Shown: positions 1 through 10,422 of the stretch, in pieces
How the letters are laid out: each line of letters opens with the position of its first letter
How positions within the stretch are numbered: the stretch's first letter is position 1
Assembly: GCA_047611265.1 (NCBI GenBank)
Contig: JBLFWM010000001.1
Location: 186,001-250,000 of the forward strand
Reading direction: 5' to 3'
DNA from: GCA-2698665 sp047611265
Lineage (GTDB): Bacteria; Pseudomonadota; Gammaproteobacteria; GCA-002705445; GCA-002716945
Length of the DNA stretch: 64,000 nucleotides
Program-made: the position numbers and the translations under genes
The notes under the pieces: generated by a model
The model's database searches: none
What the model was told of the DNA's origin: nothing
The model's input: only the letters and a program-made list of their open reading frames with translations

Positions 1-621
1 AATATGGTAGAAAATCATATCAGGTCTCTGAATGTTATTGATAATAATGTCTTGAATGTTCTTAAATTAATCCCTAGAAAATTATTTACTCCTAAAGCTT
101 ATATAAATTTTTCACATGTAGATATAAATATCCCTATTGGTAATAATCAACATATGCTGATGCCATCTATTGAGGCAAAATTACTGCAAGCATTAAACAT
201 ACAATTAAACGAAGATATTCTTGTGATAGGTTCTGGCACAGGGTATCTATCCTCATGTGCTTCATTGTTGGGAAATAAGGTTCACTCAATTGATATAGAT
301 AATCATTTAGTGGAAGTGTCTAAAAAAAATTCAAATCAAAATTTTTTGAAAGGAAATATTCTATATGAATGTCTAGATTTAATGAGTAATCTTTCAATTA
401 TTAGAAAATATAATATTATCATCCTTACGAGTAGTATTGATGATTTAAGCCTTATAACAGATCATATGTCCAATCAGTCTCGCGCGTTTATATTTTTTGG
501 TAAGAAGACAGCCCCAGTAAAAACAGGGTTCCTAATTAAAAAATCAAAAACATCTGGTTTATCTCAGGAATATATAGCTGAGACCGATGTTAGTCACCTT
601 ATTGTAGAAAAAAATGATTGA
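1..621 (+). CDS. pcm: Protein-L-isoaspartate O-methyltransferase family protein (5' end probably outside window)
   Basis: SAM-dependent methyltransferase of the PCMT family, which methylates isoaspartyl residues in damaged proteins. The SAM-binding motif I is seen as VIGSGTGYLS at residues about 74-83 counted from the ATG at base 4, followed by an acidic motif II (HSIDID). The only upstream codon in the window encodes Asn, and N-M-V-E-x-x-I-R matches an internal stretch of family members, so the true start probably lies about 8 codons before the window and the gene is partial. It overlaps the rhodanese gene by 8 bases. The order pcm, rhodanese, tolC, waaA is known from other gammaproteobacteria. 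Substrate specificity is inferred from family. Confidence 0.8.
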   Translation, partial: NMVENHIRSLNVIDNNVLNVLKLIPRKLFTPKAYINFSHVDINIPIGNNQHMLMPSIEAKLLQALNIQLNEDILVIGSGTGYLSSCASLLGNKVHSIDIDNHLVEVSKKNSNQNFLKGNILYECLDLMSNLSIIRKYNIIILTSSIDDLSLITDHMSNQSRAFIFFGKKTAPVKTGFLIKKSKTSGLSQEYIAETDVSHLIVEKND

Positions 622-937
622 AAAAAATGTATTAGAAATTAGTAAGATATTAAATGATGCGAGTATTACTCCCACCATTCTTGATGTGAGGGAAAAATGG
701 GAATATGATATATGTCATATAGAAAACTCAGTTCATATTCCGATGGGTCAAATTACTGAAAAGAAAGATGATTTAAATCATAATGATATGATTATAGTGG
801 TTTGTCACCATGGAGTTAGAAGTAGAATGGTTGCTAAATATTTGGATGCCAATGGGTTTACCAATATAATTAATTTAAGAGGAGGCGTTGATGCTTGGTC
901 AAATGAAGTTGACCCATCTATGACCAAATATGTTTAG
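614..937 (+). CDS. Single-domain rhodanese-like sulfurtransferase
   Basis: A 107-residue single rhodanese domain. It shows the conserved DVRE (residues 24-27), the active-site loop CHHGVRS with the catalytic cysteine at 64, and the C-terminal GGVDAW (90-95). Such proteins carry a persulfide sulfur on the cysteine; the partner is unknown. The gene overlaps pcm upstream by 8 bases and tolC downstream by 8, so all are surely cotranscribed. No signal peptide, so it is cytoplasmic. In a sulfur oxidiser a role in sulfur trafficking is tempting, but the envelope-gene context is the same in non-sulfur bacteria, so I do not infer it. Confidence 0.85.
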   Translation: MIEKNVLEISKILNDASITPTILDVREKWEYDICHIENSVHIPMGQITEKKDDLNHNDMIIVVCHHGVRSRMVAKYLDANGFTNIINLRGGVDAWSNEVDPSMTKYV

Positions 938-2240
938 TTTTAGATTTTTCATAATAATGTTAGTAATTACATTGTCACCTATTGCATATTCAGCAGATAT
1001 CCTTGATATATATAATAGAGCTCTAAAATTTAATAATGATTTGAAAATTATTTCTAATAATAATGAAATTTCAAAAGAAAAGTATAATCAAACATCATCA
1101 TCTTTATTTCCTGAAATAGGGATCAGTGCAAGTACACAAGAAATTAATACTAATAAGTATGATGGTTCTGGAACAATAGGAGACTATGCAAGCGAAACTG
1201 CTACACTAAAAATAACTCAGCCTCTTTTACGTATTTATTTTTTTGATGAACTTAACAAAGCTGAAGCGAATATAAATAAATCTCAAATAGAGATATCAAA
1301 TTATAAAAGAAATTTGATTATCAAATCTGCAGAACTATATTTTTCATTAATTAATTCTAACAATAAATATAAGGCAGAATTAATAAAAAATGAAATTATG
1401 TCGTTGAAATATGATAATGCAGAAAAGCTATTCTCAAATGGATATATCACAGATATTGAGTTAAACAAACATGAGAATAATTTTAATATTGCAAGTATAG
1501 AACTAGATGTATCTTTGAATGAATTAGAGTTAGTTAGGCAAGATATCTATATCTTTACTGGTAGAGAAGCTCTGGATATACATGAGCTAGATACTATAAC
1601 TGATATACCATTTACAAATTATGAAACAAAGTTACTAATATCTAAAGCAATTACATCGTTTGATAGTATAAAGCTAGCTCTTCTAGATGTTGATATTTCT
1701 AAGCATGAAATGAAGTCTAATAGATCGCAACACTACCCTACTGTTGACTTAATAGCGACATATGACTATTCGGATACAAGTAGTGGATCAAGACTAGGAA
1801 GAACGACAAGAGAATCAAATACAATAGGATTAACAGTAAACTTTCCAATCTATCAGGGTGGATATCAAAGTTCAAAAGTAGAAGAGTCTCGGTATAAATA
1901 TGAAAATGCTAAAGTGAGTTTAGATCAACTAAGAAGATCTATTAAGAGAGATATAACTGATAAAGTAAATAATCATAATCTATTAAAGAAGCTTATAGTT
2001 GCTAATAAGAACAGGTATGAAGATGCTAATCTTGATTTTATAACTACTAGAAATGGCTTGCAGTCAGGACTATACACTAACGTTGAATTAAAAGATTCTG
2101 AATATAAGCTTACTATTGCTAAACATGAATTAATATCAAATACTCTAAAATATCTCTTAACGGATCTTGAGTTAAAAAAATATTCGTCAGAATTAAGCAT
2201 TGAAAGTATTAAAGATATAAACCAAATTCTCATTTGGTAA
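930..2240 (+). CDS. tolC: TolC family outer membrane efflux/secretion channel
   Basis: Outer membrane channel of the TolC family, 436 residues, the usual size. A signal peptide is clear: hydrophobic residues 4-20 ending in AYSA before the mature ADILDIYNRAL, the typical TolC N-terminus. The body has the two internally repeated helical halves of the family, with long charged coiled-coil helices and a conserved segment PIYQGGYQSSKVEE around residue 309. It works with an inner-membrane pump and a periplasmic adaptor, neither of which is in this window. It starts inside the rhodanese gene and is followed 13 bases later by waaA. Confidence 0.9.
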   Translation: MFSFRFFIIMLVITLSPIAYSADILDIYNRALKFNNDLKIISNNNEISKEKYNQTSSSLFPEIGISASTQEINTNKYDGSGTIGDYASETATLKITQPLLRIYFFDELNKAEANINKSQIEISNYKRNLIIKSAELYFSLINSNNKYKAELIKNEIMSLKYDNAEKLFSNGYITDIELNKHENNFNIASIELDVSLNELELVRQDIYIFTGREALDIHELDTITDIPFTNYETKLLISKAITSFDSIKLALLDVDISKHEMKSNRSQHYPTVDLIATYDYSDTSSGSRLGRTTRESNTIGLTVNFPIYQGGYQSSKVEESRYKYENAKVSLDQLRRSIKRDITDKVNNHNLLKKLIVANKNRYEDANLDFITTRNGLQSGLYTNVELKDSEYKLTIAKHELISNTLKYLLTDLELKKYSSELSIESIKDINQILIW

Positions 2241-2253
2241 GTCTCATAATTAA

Positions 2254-3483
2254 ATGTTTAAATATAATTTATTTCTATACCTGTTAACTCCTTACTTAAT
2301 ACTAAAAGTCATATTTAGTGCTATTAGAAGAAAAAGTGGCATTACTTTTATCCTGCAAAGGCTTGGACTTATGAGGCCAAAATTAAACAGAGAAACAATA
2401 TGGATTCATGCATCGTCTATCGGTGAAACTAAAATTGCATTATCATTACATGCAAAACTTATGCTTATTTATCCTGAAACATTATTTTTTATAACCACCA
2501 CAACATCCTCGTCGAAATCTTTAATCATAGAGTCCGAAAAATTAAAACATTATTACTTGCCGTTAGACTGGCAAATGACTATTAAACGGTTCATTGCTTT
2601 AATTAAGCCCAGAGTTTGTATAATAATTGAAACAGAAATATGGCCTAATTTAATAAATATATGCAAAAATAATAAAATTCCAATTACGATTATTAATGGT
2701 CGTCTTTCAAGTAAGACTTTGAAGGCTAACAAGTTAATAAAGAATATATATGAGTTGGTTCTTCCAAAAATTAATCTAATAATGTGTAAATCAGAATTAG
2801 AAAAAGAAAATTTTATAAATCTTGGTAGATCTAATTTAAATATAGAGGTTACTGGTAATATAAAGTTTTCGCAATACAATACTATTGCCACTAAAGACAA
2901 TATAATCAATAAAAAATATGTTTTAGCTGTATCTACTCAACCAGATGAAGAAAGGCAAATTATTACAGAATGGTTGAAGGCTCATGAAAAAAAAGTACTC
3001 CTTGTTGTAGCGCCTAGGCATCCAGAAAGGTTAGGAGATATTTTATCTGACCTGCCGCTAGATAGAATAGAGATTGCTATTAGAAGTAAAAATGAAAGAA
3101 TTAGAAATTCTACACAAATTTACATAGCTGATACAATTGGTGAAATAGAAGGTTTGATAGAACATTGTGAGTTCGTTTTTGTAGGAGGATCATTAGTTGA
3201 TCATGGAGGGCATAATTTTCTTGAAGCAGCTTCTTATGGGAAAACTATTATTGTGGGCCCATATATGTATAACTTTATAACTGAGACAGAAGAATTTCTA
3301 AAGAAAAATGCAATGATTATGATTAAGAATTCAAGTAGCTTGAAACATGTATTTGAAAGACTACTAAAGTCTAGACAAAGAAGGGAGTTATTTGGTACAA
3401 ATGCTAAAAAAATTATGGAATCAAAAAAAGATATAATTAATAATTATTGTAAATCTATTCAGGCATTAATTGTTGAAAAATAA
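2254..3483 (+). CDS. waaA: 3-deoxy-D-manno-octulosonic acid (Kdo) transferase
   Basis: Adds Kdo from CMP-Kdo to lipid A precursor, the first step of LPS inner core assembly at the inner membrane. The N-terminal hydrophobic anchor (residues about 5-20) is followed by HASSIGE (52-58), whose glutamate is the catalytic base in the GT-30 family. ETEIWPN and the C-terminal sugar-nucleotide loop GGSLVDHGGHNFLEAA are present. Length 409 is slightly short of the usual 420-425. The last 25 bases overlap the convergent Kdo kinase gene, leaving no space for a terminator between the two. Confidence 0.93.
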   Translation: MFKYNLFLYLLTPYLILKVIFSAIRRKSGITFILQRLGLMRPKLNRETIWIHASSIGETKIALSLHAKLMLIYPETLFFITTTTSSSKSLIIESEKLKHYYLPLDWQMTIKRFIALIKPRVCIIIETEIWPNLINICKNNKIPITIINGRLSSKTLKANKLIKNIYELVLPKINLIMCKSELEKENFINLGRSNLNIEVTGNIKFSQYNTIATKDNIINKKYVLAVSTQPDEERQIITEWLKAHEKKVLLVVAPRHPERLGDILSDLPLDRIEIAIRSKNERIRNSTQIYIADTIGEIEGLIEHCEFVFVGGSLVDHGGHNFLEAASYGKTIIVGPYMYNFITETEEFLKKNAMIMIKNSSSLKHVFERLLKSRQRRELFGTNAKKIMESKKDIINNYCKSIQALIVEK

Positions 3484-4178
3484 CTCGAAAGAAATGTTTC
3501 ATAGTCAAAACGAAGATATTTTTTATTTTTAATTAATGACCTCTGAAGTCTATGTAAATTTGATTTCCTATCCTGCTCCACTAAATGTCTTCTGAATGAC
3601 TTGTCAAAATCTAATATCCAGATTTTTAAATTACTGCTATCAAGAGGATCCTCAGAAACCATAATATTGTTTATATTTAAATCACCATGATAAACACCTA
3701 ACATATGCATTTTTGCAACCTTTATTCCAATCTGTTTGAAAAGCTCTGGTCTTTCATAATTTAAAGATGCGCCTTCCTCATAATTTTTTGGTTGTTGAAT
3801 AAGTAATTCATTTAGAGTTATAGCAGGGATTGCTTCTGTAACTAAGTTAGCCTTATATGAAATTCCACTATATGTAACCCACCCAATCAATGGCTTGCAA
3901 GTATTAAAACTATACTTATGCAGGTAATTTAATATTTCAAATTCTCTATAGGAGCGTGTGCTCTTAATATCATTATATAAGTACCAGTCATTCAGAAAAG
4001 CCATCATTCCTTTTCGAAAATAGTGCTTCTTAACCCATTTCCCATCATTGATCCATTCTACATTCTGGCTTTCATTTGTTAGAAATACATCGTTAGAAAA
4101 TAATTCTTCTATATTAATTCCTACATCTTTATCATAGAATATTATCTTATTATCAATTTTTTTAGTTATTATACTCAA
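3459..4178 (-). CDS. kdkA: Kdo kinase (lipopolysaccharide kinase family)
   Basis: Predicted 3-deoxy-D-manno-octulosonic acid kinase, which phosphorylates Kdo in the LPS inner core; a kinase step of this kind is typical of organisms whose WaaA adds a single Kdo. A eukaryotic-type small-molecule kinase fold is shown by the catalytic loop HGDLNINN (residues 164-171) and the metal-binding LDFDKS (189-194). Length 239 fits KdkA. It sits between waaA and a heptosyltransferase but on the opposite strand; its 3' end overlaps waaA by 25 bases, and its start lies only 3 bases from the divergent heptosyltransferase. Could also be a broader InaA-type LPS kinase. Confidence 0.85.
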   Translation of the reverse strand: MSIITKKIDNKIIFYDKDVGINIEELFSNDVFLTNESQNVEWINDGKWVKKHYFRKGMMAFLNDWYLYNDIKSTRSYREFEILNYLHKYSFNTCKPLIGWVTYSGISYKANLVTEAIPAITLNELLIQQPKNYEEGASLNYERPELFKQIGIKVAKMHMLGVYHGDLNINNIMVSEDPLDSSNLKIWILDFDKSFRRHLVEQDRKSNLHRLQRSLIKNKKYLRFDYETFLSSYFSTINA

Positions 4179-4181
4179 ATT

Positions 4182-5219
4182 ATGTCTCAGGCTATTAATT
4201 CGTTAAAATCGATCTGCATCATAAGATTATCATCTATTGGTGATATTACGCATATGATTCCAATAATAAAAACTTTACAAGTACACTCCCCTATGACAAA
4301 TATTACATGGATTATAGGAAAAACAGAATACCAATTAGTTAAAAATATTAAGAATATAGAGTTTATTGTAATTAATAAAAGAAAATTTATTGAAACTATC
4401 ATAGTACTTTTAAAGCTAAGGAAAAGAAAATATTTTGATGTCTTACTGCATATGCAAGTATCTTTAAGATCAAATTTAATGACTTTATTTATAAAAGCTA
4501 CACGCAAGATTGGTTTTGATAGGAGTAAATCAAAAAATTTTCATAGTTTATTTATTGATGAAAGTATAAATTCCTCTGGTAATACGCATGTTCTTGAGAC
4601 ATTTTTTTATTTTTTATCAAAGATAGGGGTAAAAGAAAAGGAGTATGATAAAGATATAAATATTAAAGATTCCAGAATCTCTACTCCTCCTTCAAAAGGA
4701 AAATATATTGTGTTTAACCCATTTACAAGCTCTCGTAAATTTAATTATAGAGAATGGGATATTAATAATTATAAAATAATTATAAATTATTTAGCTAAAA
4801 ACTATGGTATTAGTTCTGTGATTGTTGGTGGCCATAGTAAATATGAATTAGAAAAATCTATTTTATTTAATAAAATAAATAATGTAACAAATATGGTTGG
4901 GAAAACAAACTTGCAAGATGTTTATAATTTAATAAAATCATCTGAATTATACATTGGTCCTGACTCTGGTACTCTCCATATGGCATCCATGCTTTTAAAA
5001 CCAGTAATAGGTTTGTATGCAACATCTAATCCTTTAAGAACTGGTCCTTACTATGAGATGAAATATACTGTTAATAAATATCCTGAAGCTTTAATGATGT
5101 TTAACAAAAAAACTGAAGATGCCGCTAAATGGGGAGAACGTATACGTAATAAAAATGCAATGTCATTAATTAAAACCCAGGATGTGATTGCCAATATAGA
5201 TAAAATATTAAAGTTTTGA
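4182..5219 (+). CDS. waaC: Lipopolysaccharide heptosyltransferase (GT9 family)
   Basis: Glycosyltransferase family 9 enzyme that transfers heptose from ADP-heptose to Kdo or to the first heptose. The N-terminal IIRLSSIGDITHMIP (residues 13-27) and the nucleotide-sugar binding GPDSGTLHMA (about 258-267) are diagnostic for the family. At 345 residues and with Kdo-modifying neighbours, heptosyltransferase I (WaaC) is likelier than WaaF, but I cannot separate them firmly. It starts 3 bases from the divergent kdkA and its last 12 bases overlap the convergent rfaE2, which helps make its donor sugar. Confidence 0.8.
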   Translation: MSQAINSLKSICIIRLSSIGDITHMIPIIKTLQVHSPMTNITWIIGKTEYQLVKNIKNIEFIVINKRKFIETIIVLLKLRKRKYFDVLLHMQVSLRSNLMTLFIKATRKIGFDRSKSKNFHSLFIDESINSSGNTHVLETFFYFLSKIGVKEKEYDKDINIKDSRISTPPSKGKYIVFNPFTSSRKFNYREWDINNYKIIINYLAKNYGISSVIVGGHSKYELEKSILFNKINNVTNMVGKTNLQDVYNLIKSSELYIGPDSGTLHMASMLLKPVIGLYATSNPLRTGPYYEMKYTVNKYPEALMMFNKKTEDAAKWGERIRNKNAMSLIKTQDVIANIDKILKF

Positions 5220-5693
5220 GACTTTATCTATTATTGATGTTGAAGACTTACCTTCAATCAAATCAATTAAAACTACTTTTTTTCCATTTTTAGCTAGGCA
5301 GTCCTCACCAGCAACTTTTTTTCCTTTGTAATCACTACCTTTAATTAAAATTTCTGGTAAAATTTCACATATTATTTCCTCAGGACTTTCATTATCAAAT
5401 AGGATGATATGATCTACAGAGCTTAAGCATGATAAGACATATGCTCTATCAAGCTCTGAAACAATTGGTCTGTCTTTAGATTTAATTTTTTTAATAGATA
5501 AATCACTATTAAGGGCAACTATCAAGATATCACCAAGTTTCTTAGATTCTTCTAAAATATAAGTATGTCCTGCATGAAGGATATCAAAACATCCATTGGT
5601 CATTACAATTTTTTTATTATTAGACTCATAAGATAAGCACAAGTCTTTAAGAGATTTTAAGTTTCTTATTAGTTTATTATTTTTTAGATTCAT
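5208..5693 (-). CDS. rfaE2: D-glycero-beta-D-manno-heptose 1-phosphate adenylyltransferase
   Basis: Nucleotidyltransferase forming ADP-D,D-heptose, the donor for LPS heptosyltransferases. NGCFDILHAGH (residues 33-43) contains the HxGH signature of the cytidylyltransferase-like superfamily; IKGSDYKGK and the C-terminal STSIIDK match the family. At 161 residues this equals the C-terminal domain of enterobacterial HldE, so the bifunctional enzyme is split here. Its start overlaps the kinase gene rfaE1 by 17 bases, so translation is probably coupled. The 3' end overlaps the heptosyltransferase gene by 12 bases. Confidence 0.92.
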   Translation of the reverse strand: MNLKNNKLIRNLKSLKDLCLSYESNNKKIVMTNGCFDILHAGHTYILEESKKLGDILIVALNSDLSIKKIKSKDRPIVSELDRAYVLSCLSSVDHIILFDNESPEEIICEILPEILIKGSDYKGKKVAGEDCLAKNGKKVVLIDLIEGKSSTSIIDKVSKL

Positions 5694-6603
5694 GAGCTAA
5701 TTCACTTTGATTTACACTTGTTGATCCAAGTTTTTGCACAGATAGACCAGCAGCTATATTAGACATTTTTACTGCCGAAGCAATACTCCGCCCTGCAATA
5801 ATGTAAGAAGATAGTATTGATATAACAGTATCTCCAGCTCCTGTAACATCAAACACATCTTGTTGAGATGCAGAATATGGTGTAGATTTTTTTGATTCAA
5901 ATAGCGTCATCCCTTTTTTACCTTCAGTCACAAGCAAATATTGTAAAGAAAGTTTTTTTCTCAGTTTCTCACCTTTCTCTTTAAATTCTTTTATATTTTT
6001 AGATATTCCAGCCACTGCTTCAAACTCGCTTAGATTAGGTTTTAACAAAAATGCTTTTTTATAAAAGTTAAAGTCTAACCCTTTAGGGTCTACAAAAGTT
6101 TTAATACCAAGCTCGAAAGCTTTAGATAAAACTTTTTTAACGAGCGGTTTAACCATTCCTTTGTCATAATCAGAAATAATGATGCCGTCATAATCATTTA
6201 AAGTTATTCCCATCGATTTAAAGGTACTTATAACTTTTTTTGATAGGTTTTTATCCTCATGATCAATTCTCATTATCTGCTGATTTTTATCAATTACTCT
6301 TAATTTGATTGTAGTTCTTATCTTCGAATCTTCTATGGGCTTATAATTAATTTTTGATGATGAAATGATTTCATATAATTTTACAGAAGCTTCGTCTTTA
6401 CCCGTCAATCCCACCAAAGTAACATCCATGCCAAAATCAGATAAATTTTTTGCAACGTTAGCAGCTCCACCAGGCTTATCTATCGATGATGAAACATCTA
6501 ATATAGGAACAGGAGCTTCAGGTGATATTCTATTAACTTGCCCCATCCAATATCTATCTAGCATAATGTCTCCAATAACTAGTATTTTCTTTTTTGGAAT
6601 CAT
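5677..6603 (-). CDS. rfaE1: D-glycero-beta-D-manno-heptose-7-phosphate kinase
   Basis: PfkB/ribokinase-family sugar kinase that phosphorylates heptose 7-phosphate to the 1,7-bisphosphate in ADP-heptose synthesis. PGGAANVAKNL (residues 44-54) is the substrate-binding region; DVTGAGDT near residues 252-259 holds the anion hole and catalytic aspartate. Length 308 equals the N-terminal domain of HldE. It directly follows ilvE with no intergenic base and overlaps rfaE2 by 17 bases, so the three are probably one transcript. The phosphatase GmhB and the isomerase GmhA are not in the window. Confidence 0.92.
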   Translation of the reverse strand: MIPKKKILVIGDIMLDRYWMGQVNRISPEAPVPILDVSSSIDKPGGAANVAKNLSDFGMDVTLVGLTGKDEASVKLYEIISSSKINYKPIEDSKIRTTIKLRVIDKNQQIMRIDHEDKNLSKKVISTFKSMGITLNDYDGIIISDYDKGMVKPLVKKVLSKAFELGIKTFVDPKGLDFNFYKKAFLLKPNLSEFEAVAGISKNIKEFKEKGEKLRKKLSLQYLLVTEGKKGMTLFESKKSTPYSASQQDVFDVTGAGDTVISILSSYIIAGRSIASAVKMSNIAAGLSVQKLGSTSVNQSELAHESKK

Positions 6604-7533
<930 letters not shown>

Positions 7534-7630
7534 GAGTTATCACTTTTCATTATAAATTAACTGAAAATCATAGCATGACTTAAGTAACTAAAATACATGT
7601 ATTTTTTGATTGATTCTTAGCTCTAATGAC

Positions 7631-7672
7631 TTTAAATGTTAATTTAGTAGGTATATAATGAGAATCATTCGC
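7631..7672 (+). promoter_or_regulatory. Promoter with overlapping Fur box ahead of the iron ABC transporter
   Basis: A perfect -10 hexamer TATAAT lies at 7654-7659, preceded by TTTAAA (7631-7636, 4 of 6 to the -35 consensus) at a 17-base spacing. The same TATAAT begins a 19-base element at 7654-7672, TATAATGAGAATCATTCGC, matching the classical Fur box GATAATGATAATCATTATC at 15 of 19 positions. Iron-loaded Fur bound here would cover the -10 region. The gene behind it encodes an iron(III) binding protein, which supports the reading. Confidence 0.82.
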
Positions 7673-7718
7673 GTTTATAGAAAGCGAACATATATCAATA
7701 ACTTTGGAAACTATGCAT

Positions 7719-8780
7719 ATGAGTAAAACAATGCGGAATATTTTTTTATTATCTCTAACATTATTTATTGGACACTATAATTATGTATCTGCAGGGTCGC
7801 ATGGATTTCATAAAAGCAATGAATCTAAGGAAGTAAATATTTACAGTGCTAGGAAGGCATATCTAATGAAGCCATTATTAGAGGCTTTTGAGAAAGATAC
7901 CGGTATATCTGTGAATATAATATCTGGTAAATCAAAAGAATTGCAAAATAGAATAGAGAGAGAAGGGTTAAACACTAGAGCAGATATATTGCTCACTGTT
8001 GATGCTGGTAATTTACATATAGCTAAATCTAAGGATTTATTAAAAAAAATATATTCAAAAAAGATAAATAAGCTAGTTCCACCTTATTTAAGAGATGAGG
8101 ATGGTTACTGGTATGGTTTATCAGTTCGATCCAGAGTTATTATGTATAATCCAAATAAAGTGAAACTTAGTGATCTTTCAACTTATGAAGACATGGCAAA
8201 TAAAAAATGGGAAGGCCGCATATGTGTCAGATCATCCGGAAATATCTACAATCAATCTTTGCTTGCATCTCTAGTTTATCATTTGGGTGAAAAAAAATCT
8301 GAAGAATGGGCTAAAGATGTTGTAAAGAATTTTTCAAGAAAACCCAAAGGTAATGATAGAACACAAATGACATCTGTTGTCCTTGGAAAATGCGATATCA
8401 CATTAGCTAATACTTACTATCTTGGTAAATGGATGTCTTCAAAAAAAGAACAAGAAAGAAAGTATGCTAAACAGATTGCTGTCTACTTTCCTAACCAAAA
8501 TGGTAGAGGAGCACATATAAATATAAGTGGTGCCGCAGTTGTTAAACATTCCAAGAATATTGATAATGCTATTAAACTAATTGAATATCTTGCTAGTAAT
8601 AAAGCTCAAGAGTTATACGCTAAAGCTAATCATGAATATCCAATCAGAGAAGATATCGGTATTAGTGATATTGTAAAATCTTGGGGATATCCTTTTAAAC
8701 AAGATCGATTATCTGCAAATCAACTAGGTAAGAATAATAATAAAGCTGTCGAGATATTTGACAAGGTAAATTGGCAGTAA
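7719..8780 (+). CDS. fbpA: Iron(III) ABC transporter, periplasmic substrate-binding protein
   Basis: Binds ferric iron in the periplasm for the FbpBC importer. A signal peptide is visible (NIFLLSLTLFIG... cleaved near VSAGSHG). VNIYSARK is the family N-terminal strand, and the tandem tyrosines in ANTYYLGKW are the iron-ligating pair of the FbpA/FutA/IdiA group. I chose the ATG at 7719 because GGAA (7706-7709) lies 9 bases upstream; ATGs at 7713 and 7731 and a TTG at 7704 are alternatives. A Fur box lies about 50 bases upstream. The permease gene follows after 4 bases. Confidence 0.9.
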   Translation: MSKTMRNIFLLSLTLFIGHYNYVSAGSHGFHKSNESKEVNIYSARKAYLMKPLLEAFEKDTGISVNIISGKSKELQNRIEREGLNTRADILLTVDAGNLHIAKSKDLLKKIYSKKINKLVPPYLRDEDGYWYGLSVRSRVIMYNPNKVKLSDLSTYEDMANKKWEGRICVRSSGNIYNQSLLASLVYHLGEKKSEEWAKDVVKNFSRKPKGNDRTQMTSVVLGKCDITLANTYYLGKWMSSKKEQERKYAKQIAVYFPNQNGRGAHINISGAAVVKHSKNIDNAIKLIEYLASNKAQELYAKANHEYPIREDIGISDIVKSWGYPFKQDRLSANQLGKNNNKAVEIFDKVNWQ

Positions 8781-8784
8781 CTTT

Positions 8785-10422
8785 ATGTTTGCAAAACTAT
8801 TAGATTGCAAAGACCAAATTTTTTTATTCCTTATAATCTCAATAGTAATAATTCCAATTATAACTGTAATCTCATATATATTTTCTCCATCAACTCAGCT
8901 ATGGGGGCATTTAGCCAATAATCTTCTAATCGAGTATCTTTTTAATACTTTTGTAATATTAATCTTTGTTGGAATAATTTCTATCATTCTCGGAGTATCC
9001 TGCGCATGGCTAGTTACCATGTATAAATTTCCAGGCAAAGATATATTTAAATGGTTGTTAGTTATGCCGATAGCAATACCGACATATGTGTCAGCATATA
9101 TATATGCAGGACTAGTAGAACCCTCAGGTTTTTTATTTGACTCTATTGAGAATACATTAGGTCTAGGAAAAGAATTATATGGTCTGATTGATCTAAGAAA
9201 TATTTACGGTGTAATATTCATATTAAGTATATGTCTATATCCTTACATCTATTTATTGACATACTCATCATTTAAAGAACAATCAAATTGTGCGGTAGAA
9301 GTTGGTAAATCACTAGGTTTAAATAAAAAAGAATTATTCAGTAGGATAAGTATTCCTCTCGCTAGACCAGGTATAATAGCGGGGTTAAGTCTTGTAATGA
9401 TGGAAACATTAGCTGAGTTTGGGACTATGGATTACTATGGAATTAGTACATTTACCACCGGTATATATAGGACATGGTTTGCTTTTGGTGATGACACTAG
9501 CGCCCTACATTTAGCCTCTATCCTGCTTACTTTTGTTTTTATACTTATAATACTAGAAAAATATTCAAGAGGTCGAAGCAAATATACTCATACATCCCAA
9601 AAATCAAAACCAGTAAAGCCAATTAGTATGTCAATGAGAAAAGGTATTTATGCATTCCTATGGTGCTCATTGATTTCTTTGCTTGGTTTCATTATTCCAA
9701 TTATTCAATTATTTTTGTGGTTGATGGAAACTTACTCACATTTATTTGAAAATACATTTGTAAAAATTATAATGAATACTGTGACGATAGCAGCTCTTTC
9801 CTCAGTTCTAATAGTATTAATCTCCATATATGCATCATATGTAAATAGATCGACAAATAATTTCTATACTAAATTCTCGTTAAGAATTTTTTCTATTGGA
9901 TATTCAATACCAGGCGTTGTAATTGCAGTTGGAATTATTATACCAATTACTTTAATAGATAATTTTCAAGCATCAATATTTGGGTCACCTATATTTTATC
10001 TCAGTGGATCTTTTGTAGCGCTCATAATTGCATATTTAGTTAGATTTTCTACAATATCTTTTAATGCAACAGAATCAGGTTTAAGTAAAATAAAAAATAA
10101 TATAGATTTGACGGCAAAGTCTTTTGGTTTTTCTAATTTTAAGATACTAAAAAATATTCATATACCAATGATGAAAACAACTGTTATTACTTCTTTTATA
10201 CTGGTCTTTGTAGATATTGTAAAAGAGTTGCCAGCAACATTAATATTGCGACCATTTAATTTTGATACTTTGGCAATACACATTTATGAGTTAGCATCAT
10301 CAGAACAGTTGTCACTTATAGCCTCACCAGCACTAATGCTGATTATCATTGGGCTGATTCCTGTTATAATATTAATCAAGAAAACAGTTAATGATGGAAA
10401 TGAAAATGAAATTAGAGATTGA
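8785..10422 (+). CDS. fbpB: Iron(III) ABC transporter, fused double permease
   Basis: Inner membrane permease of the ferric iron importer, 545 residues, with two homologous permease halves of about six membrane segments each. Each half has its cytoplasmic EAA-type loop, the site of contact with the ATPase: EVGKSLGLNKKELFSRI near residues 172-188 and LTAKSFGFSNFKILKNI in the second half. This fused arrangement is typical of FbpB/FutB. It lies between the binding protein and the ATPase and overlaps the latter's start. Confidence 0.9.
   Translation: MFAKLLDCKDQIFLFLIISIVIIPIITVISYIFSPSTQLWGHLANNLLIEYLFNTFVILIFVGIISIILGVSCAWLVTMYKFPGKDIFKWLLVMPIAIPTYVSAYIYAGLVEPSGFLFDSIENTLGLGKELYGLIDLRNIYGVIFILSICLYPYIYLLTYSSFKEQSNCAVEVGKSLGLNKKELFSRISIPLARPGIIAGLSLVMMETLAEFGTMDYYGISTFTTGIYRTWFAFGDDTSALHLASILLTFVFILIILEKYSRGRSKYTHTSQKSKPVKPISMSMRKGIYAFLWCSLISLLGFIIPIIQLFLWLMETYSHLFENTFVKIIMNTVTIAALSSVLIVLISIYASYVNRSTNNFYTKFSLRIFSIGYSIPGVVIAVGIIIPITLIDNFQASIFGSPIFYLSGSFVALIIAYLVRFSTISFNATESGLSKIKNNIDLTAKSFGFSNFKILKNIHIPMMKTTVITSFILVFVDIVKELPATLILRPFNFDTLAIHIYELASSEQLSLIASPALMLIIIGLIPVIILIKKTVNDGNENEIRD

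Noticed and set aside
2553..2909. 118-residue frame antisense to waaA
   Set aside because: No start signal and hydrophobic composition typical of reversed AT-rich coding DNA.
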